Shown here: positions 9,306 through 18,076 of the stretch, one piece after another
Layout: every line of letters begins with the position of its first letter
Numbering within the stretch: the stretch's first letter is position 1
Source of the DNA: Shewanella sp. KT0246
Lineage (GTDB): Bacteria; Pseudomonadota; Gammaproteobacteria; Enterobacterales; Shewanellaceae
Reading direction: 5' to 3'
Assembly: GCF_019654955.1 (NCBI RefSeq)
Contig: NZ_BPEV01000008.1
Coordinates: 1-64,000 of the forward strand
DNA length: 64,000 bases
Program-made: the position numbers and the translations under genes
The notes under the pieces: model-generated
The model's database searches: none
What the model was told of the DNA's origin: nothing
What the model saw: the letters and a program-made list of their open reading frames with translations, nothing else

Positions 9306-10079
9306 ATGAAATATTTAGGGTTTTTCACTCTCGTTTTATTGCTGGCTTTAGGTAGCTTATTTGTAGGCTTACAAATAGGAAAAACCATAGATATTAGTGA
9401 TATTACACAAGCAAAAACAGAACAATCCTTGTCATTAGCAGAGCATGAGCCATCAGCGTTTACTCAACAGCCTTCAGCACTTAAACACGAGTCAGCCCAA
9501 CTGGTTGCGGAACTGAAAAAAGAGGTGCAACAGCTCAAACAACAACTTGCAGAAAAGAACAGCCTAATTGATGCAATGAACTCTTCAATGGGCTTGTTAG
9601 AGCAGCAAGTTGAAATTGCCTATACCGAAATAGATGAGGCGATAGAACAAACCAATAATTCCCCTTTTCACCCTGAGCCATCAAGTATCACTGCCGAGCA
9701 AGCTAAACAGTGGGTACCGCAAGCTTTTGCTAATATGCTGGCTAACCAACAAGGGGATATGGTGGATCTATTTAAACGTCATCACCAAGATGAAATCAAC
9801 CATGATTGGGCCGTTAACCGTGAGCAAGCATTACGTGATGCCATCGATATCAGTGAATCTTCATCAGGGGTCGACATAGAGTCTATCAATTGCAAAACAA
9901 CCACCTGTGAAATTCGTGGAATGGAATTATCACCCAATGCGTGGATGCAAGTGAGTCAACAAATCCAAGGGGGAAATCTAGGTAAAAATGTCAGCACTTG
10001 GTCATATCTCGCCAGTGATGACAATGGCGACACCTTGATTTATATGTTGTCAGAGGTTGATGAGGCTAACGCACAATAA
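9306..10079 (+). CDS. Unknown membrane-anchored coiled-coil protein
   Basis: A 257-residue protein with a hydrophobic N-terminus (residues 4-26, FFTLVLLLALGSLFVGLQIG) that should act as an uncleaved anchor or signal peptide. A coiled coil follows (about 65-115, rich in K, Q, E and L), then a periplasmic domain. The domain includes CKTTTC near residue 198, a spacing that favours a disulfide (CKTTTCEIRG). Similar small Cys pairs occur in many uncharacterised secreted proteins of Shewanella and Vibrio, but I cannot name a family. GGAAG five bases before the ATG supports the start. It is monocistronic. Confidence 0.7.
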   Translation: MKYLGFFTLVLLLALGSLFVGLQIGKTIDISDITQAKTEQSLSLAEHEPSAFTQQPSALKHESAQLVAELKKEVQQLKQQLAEKNSLIDAMNSSMGLLEQQVEIAYTEIDEAIEQTNNSPFHPEPSSITAEQAKQWVPQAFANMLANQQGDMVDLFKRHHQDEINHDWAVNREQALRDAIDISESSSGVDIESINCKTTTCEIRGMELSPNAWMQVSQQIQGGNLGKNVSTWSYLASDDNGDTLIYMLSEVDEANAQ

Positions 10080-10273
10080 TTTTTTATTCCATTATATCAT
10101 TAACACCCGCCTTTAAGACTAAAGTCCTATACTCAAAACACAACATAAACAATAAGCTGCATTCAATTCATCACTTAATGAGAATGAGCTTGAAACTGTA
10201 CTTAGAAGGTTAGCGCAATTAGATAGATCTAAATGCGATAATCCATCGTACACTCTGCATCTATTAGTTTATC

Positions 10274-10307
10274 AATGTCACCATTTATAAATGTCACGAT
10301 TTATAAT
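10274..10307 (+). promoter_or_regulatory. Two tandem 16-bp repeats ending in a TATAAT box
   Basis: AATGTCACCATTTATA (10274-10289) is followed directly by AATGTCACGATTTATA (10290-10305). The second copy runs into a perfect -10 hexamer TATAAT at 10302-10307. Transcription from it would begin near 10314, only a few bases before the ATG at 10319. Confidence 0.5.
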
Positions 10308-10318
10308 TAGCACTCGTT

Positions 10319-11110
10319 ATGATCGTTACTATTTATCCACAAATAGTGCTAAACGACATTGATTTAAAGGAATACATTACTGCCATGATTGAGCATTCCA
10401 ATATATCTGCAAGCGCAATGAATAAAGCATTACATATTCAAGTCACGCACATTCCCAATAGTGAGCATTTAATCTGGATTATCGACGACTTTATTGATGA
10501 CTTTGATGCACTGGTAGAATATAGCAATACCAAAGCTTATTTTAATCCGGCTGGTGCCGACGGAACCTTATTTCCGGGTTTACGTGATGAAATGCCCAAA
10601 CCCTATTACCAAACCTTGTCATCGTTATTTGAATTACTCGCAATGCAACCAAAAGGCGAAATGTTTAAACAACATCAAATTGCTAAATGCTGGCTATCAA
10701 AGGTCACGTTAACGCCATTACAACTGAATGCACATCAAACTATGCCTCATTTTGATTCCTTAGCCTGCCACGATATGGCTGCAGTGCATTACCTTAATGA
10801 TAACAATCTGGGTGGCACCAGTTTTTACCGCTATAAAGGCGCAGATAAGCTGAACTTGTCCCATGATGACAAAGACATCATTTTAAAGATGGTTGATGAG
10901 GTCAAACAAACTGCCACCAATCGAAAGGGTTATATTAATGATTCAGATGAGCTGTTCGAAAAGGTGTTTAGTGTTGACGCTAAACCTAATCGTTTAGTCA
11001 TTTACTCGGGCAATATATTACATAGTGCCAATATTACTGATGATGTTGAGTTTGATAAAAAAGCACTGAATAACCGCACTTCAATTAACTCATTTTTTAG
11101 TGTGGCTTAA
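10319..11110 (+). CDS. DUF6445-like protein, possible Fe(II)/2-oxoglutarate oxygenase
   Basis: A 263-residue protein. The blocks WIIDDFIDDFDALVEYS, ADGTLFPGLRDEMP, MPHFDSLACHDMAAVHYLND, GGTSFYRY and NRLVIYSGNILHSA match what I know of DUF6445, a cupin-like family related to iron/2-oxoglutarate oxygenases. HFD and the distal ILH supply an H-x-D...H metal triad, and the substrate is unknown. Start is uncertain. The ATG at 10319 lies five bases after the expected transcript start of the TATAAT box at 10302. An ATG at 10385, preceded by AAAGGA at 13 bases, is the main alternative. Both keep the conserved domain whole. The gene stands alone. Confidence 0.65.
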   Translation: MIVTIYPQIVLNDIDLKEYITAMIEHSNISASAMNKALHIQVTHIPNSEHLIWIIDDFIDDFDALVEYSNTKAYFNPAGADGTLFPGLRDEMPKPYYQTLSSLFELLAMQPKGEMFKQHQIAKCWLSKVTLTPLQLNAHQTMPHFDSLACHDMAAVHYLNDNNLGGTSFYRYKGADKLNLSHDDKDIILKMVDEVKQTATNRKGYINDSDELFEKVFSVDAKPNRLVIYSGNILHSANITDDVEFDKKALNNRTSINSFFSVA

Positions 11111-11125
11111 CGGCCATTTATATTC

Positions 11126-11166
11126 AAAAAAAAGCGAGCTTAGTCTGCACTAAGCTCGCTTTCAGT
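11126..11166. terminator. Shared terminator between convergent genes
   Basis: AAAGCGAGCTTAGT (11131-11144) and ACTAAGCTCGCTTT (11149-11162) form a 14-bp perfect stem. The A-run before it gives a U-run on the minus strand, so it serves dbpA best. Confidence 0.85.
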
Positions 11167-11179
11167 TACTTTTCAAATA

Positions 11180-12583
11180 CTACAAAAACCAAGCGCGGTA
11201 AGTCTTACCTTTCAAACGGCCTTTGGTAATTTTGTTCAATGCTTTTTTCGAGGCATCACGTTTAACGGCTACAAATGAGCGAATATCGGTGACTTTAATT
11301 TTACCAATATCAGCACCATTAATGCCGTTTTCACCCGTTAAACCACCCACGATATCACCAGGGCGAATTTTATGCTTTTTACCGGCATCGATTTGAATAG
11401 TGATCATTTCCGCTTCTTGCGGCTGCTTGTTAAGCACGTTCATTGAAGGCAGTGTTTCACCATCAATTTCTTTGCCAATAAGCTCTTCAATTTCTACCAT
11501 TCTGTGACCATCTGAATGACTAAAGAAGGTATAAGCTGCGCCTTTACTGCCAGCACGACCTGTACGGCCAATACGGTGAATGTGCACTTCAGTATCGTAA
11601 GCAATGTGGTAGTTAAATACTGCTTCTAAGTCTTCGATATCTAAACCACGAGAGGCGACATCAGTTGCCACTAAAATGCGCGCACTGCGGTTAGCAAAAC
11701 GCAGTAGCATTTGATCGCGATCGCGCTGCTCTAAATCACCGTGCAAAGCCAACACACTAAAACCTTGATCAGCTAAGGTGTCTGCTACTTTTTGAGTTTC
11801 ACGTTTGGTATTACAAAATACCACGGCGCTTTCAGGCTGCTTTTCAAGTAACAACAAACGCAATGCTTCTAAGCGGGCATCATTATCTTCAGTATGATAA
11901 AAATGCTGCTCGATGGTGTGGTTATCATGAGTAGCTTCTACTTTAACCATTAACGGCTTATACATGATTTGATCAACAATCTGCTGAATTTGCTCAGGGA
12001 ATGTCGCACTGAACAAAAGCGTTTGACGCTCGTGTGGTGTTTCAGCAATGATTTGATCAATATGATCTTGGAAACCCATTTCCAGCATGCGATCCGCTTC
12101 ATCTAATACCAACATGTTAACGTTGCTTAAATCTAAACGGTTGCGATCTAAATGATCAACGATACGACCGGGTGTCCCCACAATGATATGTGCGCCATGC
12201 TCAAGTGAGCCAATTTGTGGGCCCATTGGAACGCCGCCACACAAGGTCAATACTTTGATGTTATGAATGCCACGGGCTAGAGTACGAATGTCTTTAGCAA
12301 CTTGATCGGCAAGTTCACGAGTTGGACATAGCACCATAGTTTGAATGCGAAAACGTTTCACATCTAACTTATTTAACAGCCCTAAACCGAACGCAGCAGT
12401 TTTACCTGAACCGGTTTTTCCTTGGCCAATCACATCATCACCCGCCAGAATAGCTGGTAAGCTTTCAGCTTGGATTTGAGTCATAGACTCGTATCCCAAT
12501 GTTTTAAGGTTATCAAACAAACCTGGTTTAAGATTAAGTGATGCGAAAGCCGTATTAGCGGCCTGTTCAGTAGACTGACTCAA
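11180..12583 (-). CDS. dbpA: DbpA, ATP-dependent RNA helicase specific for 23S rRNA
   Basis: A 467-residue DEAD-box helicase that acts in 50S subunit assembly by binding hairpin 92 of 23S rRNA. Motifs: IQAESLPAIL, GQGKTGSGKT (the GKTGSGKT form typical of DbpA), PTRELADQV, TPGRI, DEAD, SAT, VVFCNTK, ATDVASRGLD and [10 protein letters not shown]. Residues 390-467 form the DbpA RNA-binding domain (KKHKIRPGDIVGGLTGENG, ADIGKIKVTD, GRLKGKTYRAW), which separates it from the two RhlE-type genes in this window. An 8-bp GC-rich hairpin lies in its leader (12633-12656). Confidence 0.93.
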   Translation of the reverse strand: MSQSTEQAANTAFASLNLKPGLFDNLKTLGYESMTQIQAESLPAILAGDDVIGQGKTGSGKTAAFGLGLLNKLDVKRFRIQTMVLCPTRELADQVAKDIRTLARGIHNIKVLTLCGGVPMGPQIGSLEHGAHIIVGTPGRIVDHLDRNRLDLSNVNMLVLDEADRMLEMGFQDHIDQIIAETPHERQTLLFSATFPEQIQQIVDQIMYKPLMVKVEATHDNHTIEQHFYHTEDNDARLEALRLLLLEKQPESAVVFCNTKRETQKVADTLADQGFSVLALHGDLEQRDRDQMLLRFANRSARILVATDVASRGLDIEDLEAVFNYHIAYDTEVHIHRIGRTGRAGSKGAAYTFFSHSDGHRMVEIEELIGKEIDGETLPSMNVLNKQPQEAEMITIQIDAGKKHKIRPGDIVGGLTGENGINGADIGKIKVTDIRSFVAVKRDASKKALNKITKGRLKGKTYRAWFL

Positions 12584-12632
12584 GGTGAATATCCTCTGAT
12601 ATCAAAGCAAAGTTGGATAGTAGAAACAACTC

Positions 12633-12656
12633 GGCCAAGGATAAAATACCTTGGCC
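12633..12656 (-). promoter_or_regulatory. Hairpin in the dbpA leader
   Basis: GGCCAAGG (12633-12640) and CCTTGGCC (12649-12656) form a perfect stem with an 8-base loop, 50 bases before the dbpA start. There is no T-run, so it is not a simple terminator. It may be a leader structure. Confidence 0.5.
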
Positions 12657-12745
12657 AAATGTTTGAATGTCTATTGTAGCAATTTTATCCGCTAGTCGCT
12701 GACATTTATTTGAATAATGGTGCTGCAATTAGCATAAAACAACTA

Positions 12746-13612
12746 TTAGGCAATCTCACCAAAACGCCCCTGTTGATAATCATCAATAGCCTGATTAATT
12801 TCAGCTTGAGTATTCATCACAAACGGCCCCATGTGGACAATTTTTTCATTTATCGGACTGCCTGCTAATAGCAATAACCCAGTGTCTTTGTTGCCAGCTT
12901 TAATATGGGTATTTTGCTCAGGTTTTATCACCAATAAGTGACCTTCCGTTGCAACAGCCAACTCTCCTTTGGCATCAGTATATTCAAGTTCACCTTGATA
13001 AATATAAGCGCTTACGCTTTGGTGCGCTGACAAATCGATATCCGCTTTGCCGTTTTCGTTTAGCATGACATCAGCAATGGCGCCTTGGCCCGCTAAGCCT
13101 TGAATACTGGCCTGTATGACCAGATCCGAATCTGCAAATTGCCAGTTTCCTGACAATGCTTTAAGCGCAGCGCCACGGCTATTTGTTGCCGTTGGATTTG
13201 GGTTTTCAGTGGTGTCTTGGTATATAGCTGGGCGCATCTTGTCCTTGGCTGGCATATTCAACCAAATTTGAAACCCATGCAGTCCTTCATTGGCATCTGC
13301 TAGTGGCATTTCAGAATGAATAACACCACTGCCCGTGCTCATCCACTGCACATCACCTGTTCGAATGGCTTTAACATTGCCGAGTTGGTCACGATGCTCA
13401 AAGCCGCCTTTACGAATATAGGTAAAGGTTTCAATTCCGCGATGAGGATGCGGCGGGAAACCACCAATAAAATCTTGTTGATCATTCGATTTTATCTCAT
13501 CAATCATCAAATAAGGATCGAAACGGGTATTCATAAAGTCAGCCACTCGCTTGATATTAACCCCATCACCATCCATAGCTGGTCTTGCAGTAAATTTGCT
13601 TAATACCTTCAT
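12746..13612 (-). CDS. Pirin family bicupin protein
   Basis: A 288-residue pirin. The N-terminal cupin carries the metal ligands PPHPHRGIETFTY (His pair), then IHSEMP (His and Glu), and the C-terminal cupin ends with AGSPINEKIVHMGPFVMN, a standard pirin block. Bacterial pirins are iron proteins and some are quercetin dioxygenases or regulators of central metabolism. The role here is unknown. The upstream ATG at 13621 (MLI) directly abuts the only Shine-Dalgarno-like sequence (CAGAG). The ATG at 13612 (MKVLSKF) is nine bases from it, so I use this start. It is monocistronic. Confidence 0.88.
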   Translation of the reverse strand: MKVLSKFTARPAMDGDGVNIKRVADFMNTRFDPYLMIDEIKSNDQQDFIGGFPPHPHRGIETFTYIRKGGFEHRDQLGNVKAIRTGDVQWMSTGSGVIHSEMPLADANEGLHGFQIWLNMPAKDKMRPAIYQDTTENPNPTATNSRGAALKALSGNWQFADSDLVIQASIQGLAGQGAIADVMLNENGKADIDLSAHQSVSAYIYQGELEYTDAKGELAVATEGHLLVIKPEQNTHIKAGNKDTGLLLLAGSPINEKIVHMGPFVMNTQAEINQAIDDYQQGRFGEIA

Positions 13613-13994
13613 AATTAGCATCTCTGTAAACTGTTAATGAGGTCACTTTAGCAGCCAAATAGTCGAAGAAATATTGCAATTAACAGCAGTTATCATTCGA
13701 TTTACTAGAACAATAGATTAATTCTCCCTCCAACCACGAAGCTCACAATACAGCTGATACATGTGATTCAATTTGTAACGTCACTTCACGAACAAAAAAG
13801 CACAAAACAACTTGAACCGTTACTTTTTAAGTGAATACATCTATTTGTTCATTATTTCTAATCCTTTACCACTACTTAACTCAGCACAAGTATCCAACAA
13901 ATATCTCATCATTAAAGTTTAGAAAATAAACACTATCAAAATCTCCCTATATCAATAAACATAAATATAAACAGCTAGATCAAGGATTGGTATT
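13613..13994. other. AT-rich intergenic region without a gene
   Basis: About 380 bp between the divergent pirin and lipoprotein genes. It is very AT-rich, especially 13850-13990. I see no conserved reading frame, terminator or recognisable operator. Confidence 0.4.
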
Positions 13995-14834
13995 ATGAGG
14001 TTCGGTAAAGGCTTAAGCTCAATTTTTATGATATTTGCTTTAGCGGCATGTAATGACTCTGACGAGTTAAATGAGCTGGACTCAATAAGGTTTGAATCTG
14101 CGACGGTTCAAAATTGTTTTGATGTACTAAGAGACAGAAACGGCTGGGAAAACCTCTCTGATATACAGACTTTCTCATGCAGTGGTGATGATTTAGATGC
14201 TAAAGGCATCGAAGAAATGGCAATATTTACAAGCTTAAAAGAATTAGACATCTCTTCAAGCGGCGCCAAAGATATTGATTTATCTTCATTCAGTACATTG
14301 GAGAAAATTAAGCTTACCTTTAACTTATCTTTAAGTAGCTTACATTTATCTGAAAATCATTCACTCACTGAAGTATCACTTTGGAATAATGCCGAAGTAC
14401 AATTAGACGTAGCTAACTTGGTTAGCCTAAAAACCATTGATGCCGTATCTAACAATATGAGTTACCTCAATATTTATAATACTCCTCAACTAGAATCCCT
14501 CAATGTAATGGACAATAATTTGTCTACTATAGATATTTCAGATAATCATAATTTACGAACATTGCACTTAGATATGAATGAATTTAGCCATATCAATTTG
14601 CAAGAAAATATCAATTTAGAAACACTCACGATTGGTCTTAATGCAATACAGTCAATTGATTTAACTCAAAATACCCAGCTTAAAACCTTCGACGCAGGCA
14701 TTTGCCAATTAACAACGATTAATTTAAATGCTAATAGGCTGCTGGAAAGCGTAAGGCTTGATAACAATCCTTTTGATCAAGCCACACTTGATTACTTGAG
14801 CGCGATAGACTGGATAGATAGTCTGAGTTTTTAA
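13995..14834 (+). CDS. Leucine-rich-repeat lipoprotein
   Basis: A 279-residue protein with a lipoprotein signal (IFALAAC, Cys at 19) followed by a short acidic spacer. A Cys pair occurs at about 36-56 (NCFDVL and FSCSGD). From residue 75 to 265 there are about nine irregular leucine-rich repeats of the type LxxLxLxxN (SLKELDISS, LEKIKLTFN, LESLNVMDN, LRTLHLDMN, LETLTIGLN, LKTFDAGIC, LESVRLDNN). LRR lipoproteins usually mediate protein binding at the cell surface or in the periplasm. The partner is unknown. The gene is more AT-rich than its neighbours, which may mean acquisition, and it stands alone between a pirin and yadH. Confidence 0.72.
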   Translation: MRFGKGLSSIFMIFALAACNDSDELNELDSIRFESATVQNCFDVLRDRNGWENLSDIQTFSCSGDDLDAKGIEEMAIFTSLKELDISSSGAKDIDLSSFSTLEKIKLTFNLSLSSLHLSENHSLTEVSLWNNAEVQLDVANLVSLKTIDAVSNNMSYLNIYNTPQLESLNVMDNNLSTIDISDNHNLRTLHLDMNEFSHINLQENINLETLTIGLNAIQSIDLTQNTQLKTFDAGICQLTTINLNANRLLESVRLDNNPFDQATLDYLSAIDWIDSLSF

Positions 14835-14848
14835 GTAACTCATTCAAT

Positions 14849-14876
14849 AAAAAGGACTCTATTGAGTCCTTTTTTA
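14849..14876. terminator. Intrinsic terminator after the LRR lipoprotein gene
   Basis: AAAAAGGACTC (14849-14859) pairs with GAGTCCTTTTT (14864-14874). A-run and T-run on the two sides make it usable in both directions. Confidence 0.85.
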
Positions 14877-14910
14877 TTAACAACCATTACTTAAATAGAC
14901 AATTAACTAC

Positions 14911-14976
14911 GCCTTCAGTAAAAGCTAGCTACATCCTAAGTGAAAGCTAGCTACACTCTCAGTAAAAACTAGCTAC
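14911..14976. repeat. Three tandem 22-bp repeats at the 3' end of yadH
   Basis: The core AAAGCTAGCTAC recurs at 14921-14932, 14943-14954 and (as AAAACTAGCTAC) 14965-14976, a 22-bp period. The last copy contains the TAG stop and the final codons of yadH. The other two lie downstream, so the array looks like slippage duplication of the gene end. Confidence 0.8.
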
Positions 14977-15739
14977 GCAGGCCAATACCACGCGAAATTA
15001 AGTAATAAGCCACAAACCATAGTCCAGCACAGAAGCTAATCATTATCCCGATTGATAAAGGTACGCTCATATCGGCAAAGCCAAGGAAGCCATAACGGAA
15101 TACGTTAATCACATAAACCACAGGGTTAAGCGCTGACACCCCTTGCCAGAAATCAGGCAATAGAGATAACGAGTAAAACACCCCTCCTAAATAGGTGAGT
15201 GGCGTTAATACAAACGTTGGGATGATACTGATGTCATCGTAGCTTTTAGCAAATACTGCGTTAATAAGACCGGCTAGCGCAAACATGACTGAGGTTAAAA
15301 ATGCCGTTAGCACCACATAACCTAAATGATGGACACTGATATCAACAAAGAACATGGCCACTAAGGTCACGATACAACCCACTAATAAACCTCGGGCAAC
15401 ACCACCGCCGACGTATCCTGCAATCAGCACATAATGTGGCACAGGCGCGACCATGATTTCTTCGAGGTTTCGCTGAAATTTAGCACTGTAAAATGACGAA
15501 CCCACATTCGAGAATGAGTTAGTAATCACCGACATCATGATAAGACCTGGCGCAATAAATTCCATGTAGCTCACGCCGCCCATTTGGCCAATGCGACTCC
15601 CTACAAGGTTGCCAAAAATTAAGAAATATAATGTCATGGTAATCGCTGGCGGCACGATAGTTTGCACCCAAATACGGGTAAAGCGATTAATCTCTTTGGT
15701 CAGAATACTTTTGAAAGCGATTAAATATAACTGGTTCAT
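14969..15739 (-). CDS. yadH: YadH, ABC-2 type transporter permease
   Basis: A 256-residue inner-membrane permease with six predicted helices. It resembles E. coli YadH along its full length: the start LIAFKSILTKEINRF, then RIWVQTIVPPAITM, LIFGNLVGSRIG, FQRNLEEIMVAPVP, GYVGGGVARGL, PLTYLGGVFYSLSLLP and the end GIGLRS. The substrate is not known. The ATG overlaps the yadG stop by four bases (ATGA), so the two are coupled. The stop codon lies in a 22-bp tandem repeat, but the GLRS end typical of the family is intact, so the product is not altered. Confidence 0.9.
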   Translation of the reverse strand: MNQLYLIAFKSILTKEINRFTRIWVQTIVPPAITMTLYFLIFGNLVGSRIGQMGGVSYMEFIAPGLIMMSVITNSFSNVGSSFYSAKFQRNLEEIMVAPVPHYVLIAGYVGGGVARGLLVGCIVTLVAMFFVDISVHHLGYVVLTAFLTSVMFALAGLINAVFAKSYDDISIIPTFVLTPLTYLGGVFYSLSLLPDFWQGVSALNPVVYVINVFRYGFLGFADMSVPLSIGIMISFCAGLWFVAYYLISRGIGLRS

Positions 15740-16674
15740 TTTTTTGCCTCCTTGGCTTTTTCGACCAATTCAACAAACAACTCTTCAAGACGGTTAGCTT
15801 TATTACGCATTGAGGTCACTTCGATACCATCGGCAGATAACTGAATAAATACCTCGTTAAGGTTGTCATCTTTAACAACATCGACCTCAAGGGTGTGCGA
15901 ATCAGTTAAACGACATTTAAATTTACCAAGATCAGGGGCGGCTTCAATATCATGACGTAAATCTAAAATGAAGGTTTCCATATTCAGCTTGCTAAGTAAG
16001 GACTTCATTGTGGTGCATTCCACCAGCATGCCTTGGTCAATAATACCGATATTACGGCAAAGCATTTCAGCTTCTTCAAGGTAATGGGTGGTGAGAATAA
16101 TCGTGACACCTTGGGCATTAATTTGCTTTAAAAAATCCCACATTGAACGACGAAGTTCAATATCAACACCCGCGGTTGGTTCGTCCAATATCAGCAGTTT
16201 TGGCTCATGCATTAATGCACGGGCTATCATTAAACGACGTTTCATACCGCCTGATAACTGGCGCGCTTGGGCATGACGCTTTTCCCATAAATCCAGTTGC
16301 GACAGGTATTTCTCGGCGCGTTGCAATGCGATATCGCGTTTAACGCCGTAGTAACCAGCTTGATTGACGACAATTTGCTGCACTGTTTCAAACTGATTAA
16401 AGTTGAACTCCTGCGGTACTAAACCAATGCATAGCTTGGCTTGTTCAAGCTGTTTATCAATATCGTAGTCAAAAACCTTCACTTGTCCTTGTGTCTTTTG
16501 CACCAGCGAACTGATCACACCAATGGTGGTGGACTTACCCGCACCATTTGGGCCTAACAAAGCAAAAAAGTCACCTTGCTTAACAGTGAGGTTGAGGGTT
16601 TTAACCGCTTCAACTCCACCCTTATAGGTCTTTTTAAGGTTTTCGATAACTAATGCATTGGCGCTTTCGCCCAT
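15736..16674 (-). CDS. yadG: YadG, ABC transporter ATP-binding protein
   Basis: A 312-residue cytosolic ATPase paired with YadH. Walker A GPNGAGKST lies near residue 41, Q-loop VPQEF near 92, signature LSGGMKRRLMIARAL near 143 and Walker B LLILDEPTAGVD near 164, followed by the H-loop TTHYLEEAE. The last 90 residues are the DUF4162-like accessory segment of YadG/DrrA-type ATPases. GAGGG eight bases before the ATG supports the start. It follows hpt, as yadG neighbours hpt in E. coli, but a terminator at 16696-16726 separates them here. Confidence 0.9.
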   Translation of the reverse strand: MGESANALVIENLKKTYKGGVEAVKTLNLTVKQGDFFALLGPNGAGKSTTIGVISSLVQKTQGQVKVFDYDIDKQLEQAKLCIGLVPQEFNFNQFETVQQIVVNQAGYYGVKRDIALQRAEKYLSQLDLWEKRHAQARQLSGGMKRRLMIARALMHEPKLLILDEPTAGVDIELRRSMWDFLKQINAQGVTIILTTHYLEEAEMLCRNIGIIDQGMLVECTTMKSLLSKLNMETFILDLRHDIEAAPDLGKFKCRLTDSHTLEVDVVKDDNLNEVFIQLSADGIEVTSMRNKANRLEELFVELVEKAKEAKK

Positions 16675-16695
16675 GATGAATTCCCTCTACTCAAT

Positions 16696-16726
16696 AAACA
16701 AAAACTCCCGCCTATAGCGGGAGTTT
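16696..16726 (-). terminator. Terminator between hpt and yadG
   Basis: AAACTCCCGC (16702-16711) pairs with GCGGGAGTTT (16717-16726). The A-rich stretch to the left becomes a U-run on the minus strand after hpt. Confidence 0.75.
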
Positions 16727-16743
16727 ACATACCAAAGGTGGCA

Positions 16744-17274
16744 TTAATCTAACGGCACAACTTTAGCGATGTAAGGCAGGTTACGATACTGCTCAGCATA
16801 GTCGATACCATAACCTACGATGAACTCGTCAGGAATGGTAAAGCCGATAAAGTCGACAGGTACGTCTACTTCACGGCGCTCAGGCTTATCTAATAAAGTA
16901 CACAGCGCTAAGCTTTTTGGCTCACGCAGTAATAGCATTTCGCGTACTTTATTTAAGGTGTTGCCTGAATCAATTAAATCTTCAACGATCAATACGTCAC
17001 GATCAATGATCTCAGATGAAACATCTTTTAAGATTTTCACATCACGTGTACTTGTCATTGCATTGCCATAGCTAGAAACAGACATAAAGTCGATTTCAAC
17101 ATGGCCCTTAATACGGCGACATAAGTCAGCCATAAAAACCACAGACCCTTTCAATAAGCCGACCATTAACAAACGCTCGCTGTCTGCGTAATGGGCATTA
17201 ATCCTTTCAGCTAATATATCCAGTTTTTCGTTGATTTCTTCTGCAGAAATCATCACTTCGGTTGTGTGTTTCAT
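16744..17274 (-). CDS. hpt: Hypoxanthine phosphoribosyltransferase
   Basis: Purine salvage enzyme that joins hypoxanthine (and, less well, guanine) to phosphoribosyl pyrophosphate to give IMP or GMP. The 176-residue length is normal. The PRPP loop [14 protein letters not shown] lies near residue 100, the catalytic-loop region FMSVSSYG near 66 and the PPi loop LLKGS near 41. It is the third gene on the minus strand after mpl and ubiX, 39 bases from ubiX, so the three could share a transcript. It ends with its own terminator. Confidence 0.95.
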   Translation of the reverse strand: MKHTTEVMISAEEINEKLDILAERINAHYADSERLLMVGLLKGSVVFMADLCRRIKGHVEIDFMSVSSYGNAMTSTRDVKILKDVSSEIIDRDVLIVEDLIDSGNTLNKVREMLLLREPKSLALCTLLDKPERREVDVPVDFIGFTIPDEFIVGYGIDYAEQYRNLPYIAKVVPLD

Positions 17275-17313
17275 ATTACTCTCAGTTGTCGTGATTTTAG
17301 GACTTAACGTAAT

Positions 17314-17985
17314 TTAAATTGCGGTGTCGTCGCGAGACTTTTGTGAAGCATAACCCCAGCGATTTGTTAGCCCATGTTCAATACCCAAATGATCTAGAAT
17401 TCGGGAAACCATGAAGTTTACCAGATCTTCTATCGATTGGGGATGGTGATAAAAGCCTGGGGCTGCAGGCATGATGGTCGCGCCGTTACGTGTCAGGCTC
17501 AACATATGCTCTAAGTGTATGGCGCTAAAAGGAGTTTCTCTTGGTACAAGGATTAGTTGGCCACGCTCTTTTATGACTACATCTGCCGCTCTTTCTAACA
17601 AATTGTTACTCATTCCCGTCGCCACAGCAGCTAAAGTGCCAGTTGAACAAGGGCAAATCACCATTTGCTTTGGCGCTGCGCTGCCTGATGCCGGTGGCGA
17701 GAACCACTCGTCTTTACCTAAAACCACCAATTCACCGACAGATGAATCAGTCATTTCAAAATGATTTAATAGCTGCTCATGGGCTTTTTCTGAATTAGCA
17801 CTGAGCTGCAAACCTTCTTCGGTTGCCAGTACAACTCGCGCTGCACTCGATATCATTAAAAATACCTGATAATCGGCAGCTAATAAGCACTGTAATAGTT
17901 TTAAACCATAAGGTGCACCTGAAGCGCCAGTCCATGCAAGACTGATCGCTTTAGCGCGTTTGTTGTACTGCGTTGTATTACTCAT
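17314..17985 (-). CDS. ubiX: UbiX flavin prenyltransferase
   Basis: This enzyme attaches a dimethylallyl group to FMN, making the prenylated cofactor that UbiD uses in ubiquinone synthesis. The family blocks are present: [17 protein letters not shown] (FMN site), [24 protein letters not shown] (given here in parts [13 protein letters not shown] and [10 protein letters not shown]), [13 protein letters not shown] and [12 protein letters not shown]. At 223 residues it is slightly longer than E. coli UbiX because of a C-terminal extension ([12 protein letters not shown]). It lies 91 bases downstream of mpl on the same strand. Confidence 0.94.
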   Translation of the reverse strand: MSNTTQYNKRAKAISLAWTGASGAPYGLKLLQCLLAADYQVFLMISSAARVVLATEEGLQLSANSEKAHEQLLNHFEMTDSSVGELVVLGKDEWFSPPASGSAAPKQMVICPCSTGTLAAVATGMSNNLLERAADVVIKERGQLILVPRETPFSAIHLEHMLSLTRNGATIMPAAPGFYHHPQSIEDLVNFMVSRILDHLGIEHGLTNRWGYASQKSRDDTAI

Positions 17986-18076
17986 AAACTCTCTAAATAC
18001 AGCTAACGGATTAAGTTAACTTGTTATACGTTCAACATACTGCGACAGGCACAATATTGTTAAAAAATCTTACCCA

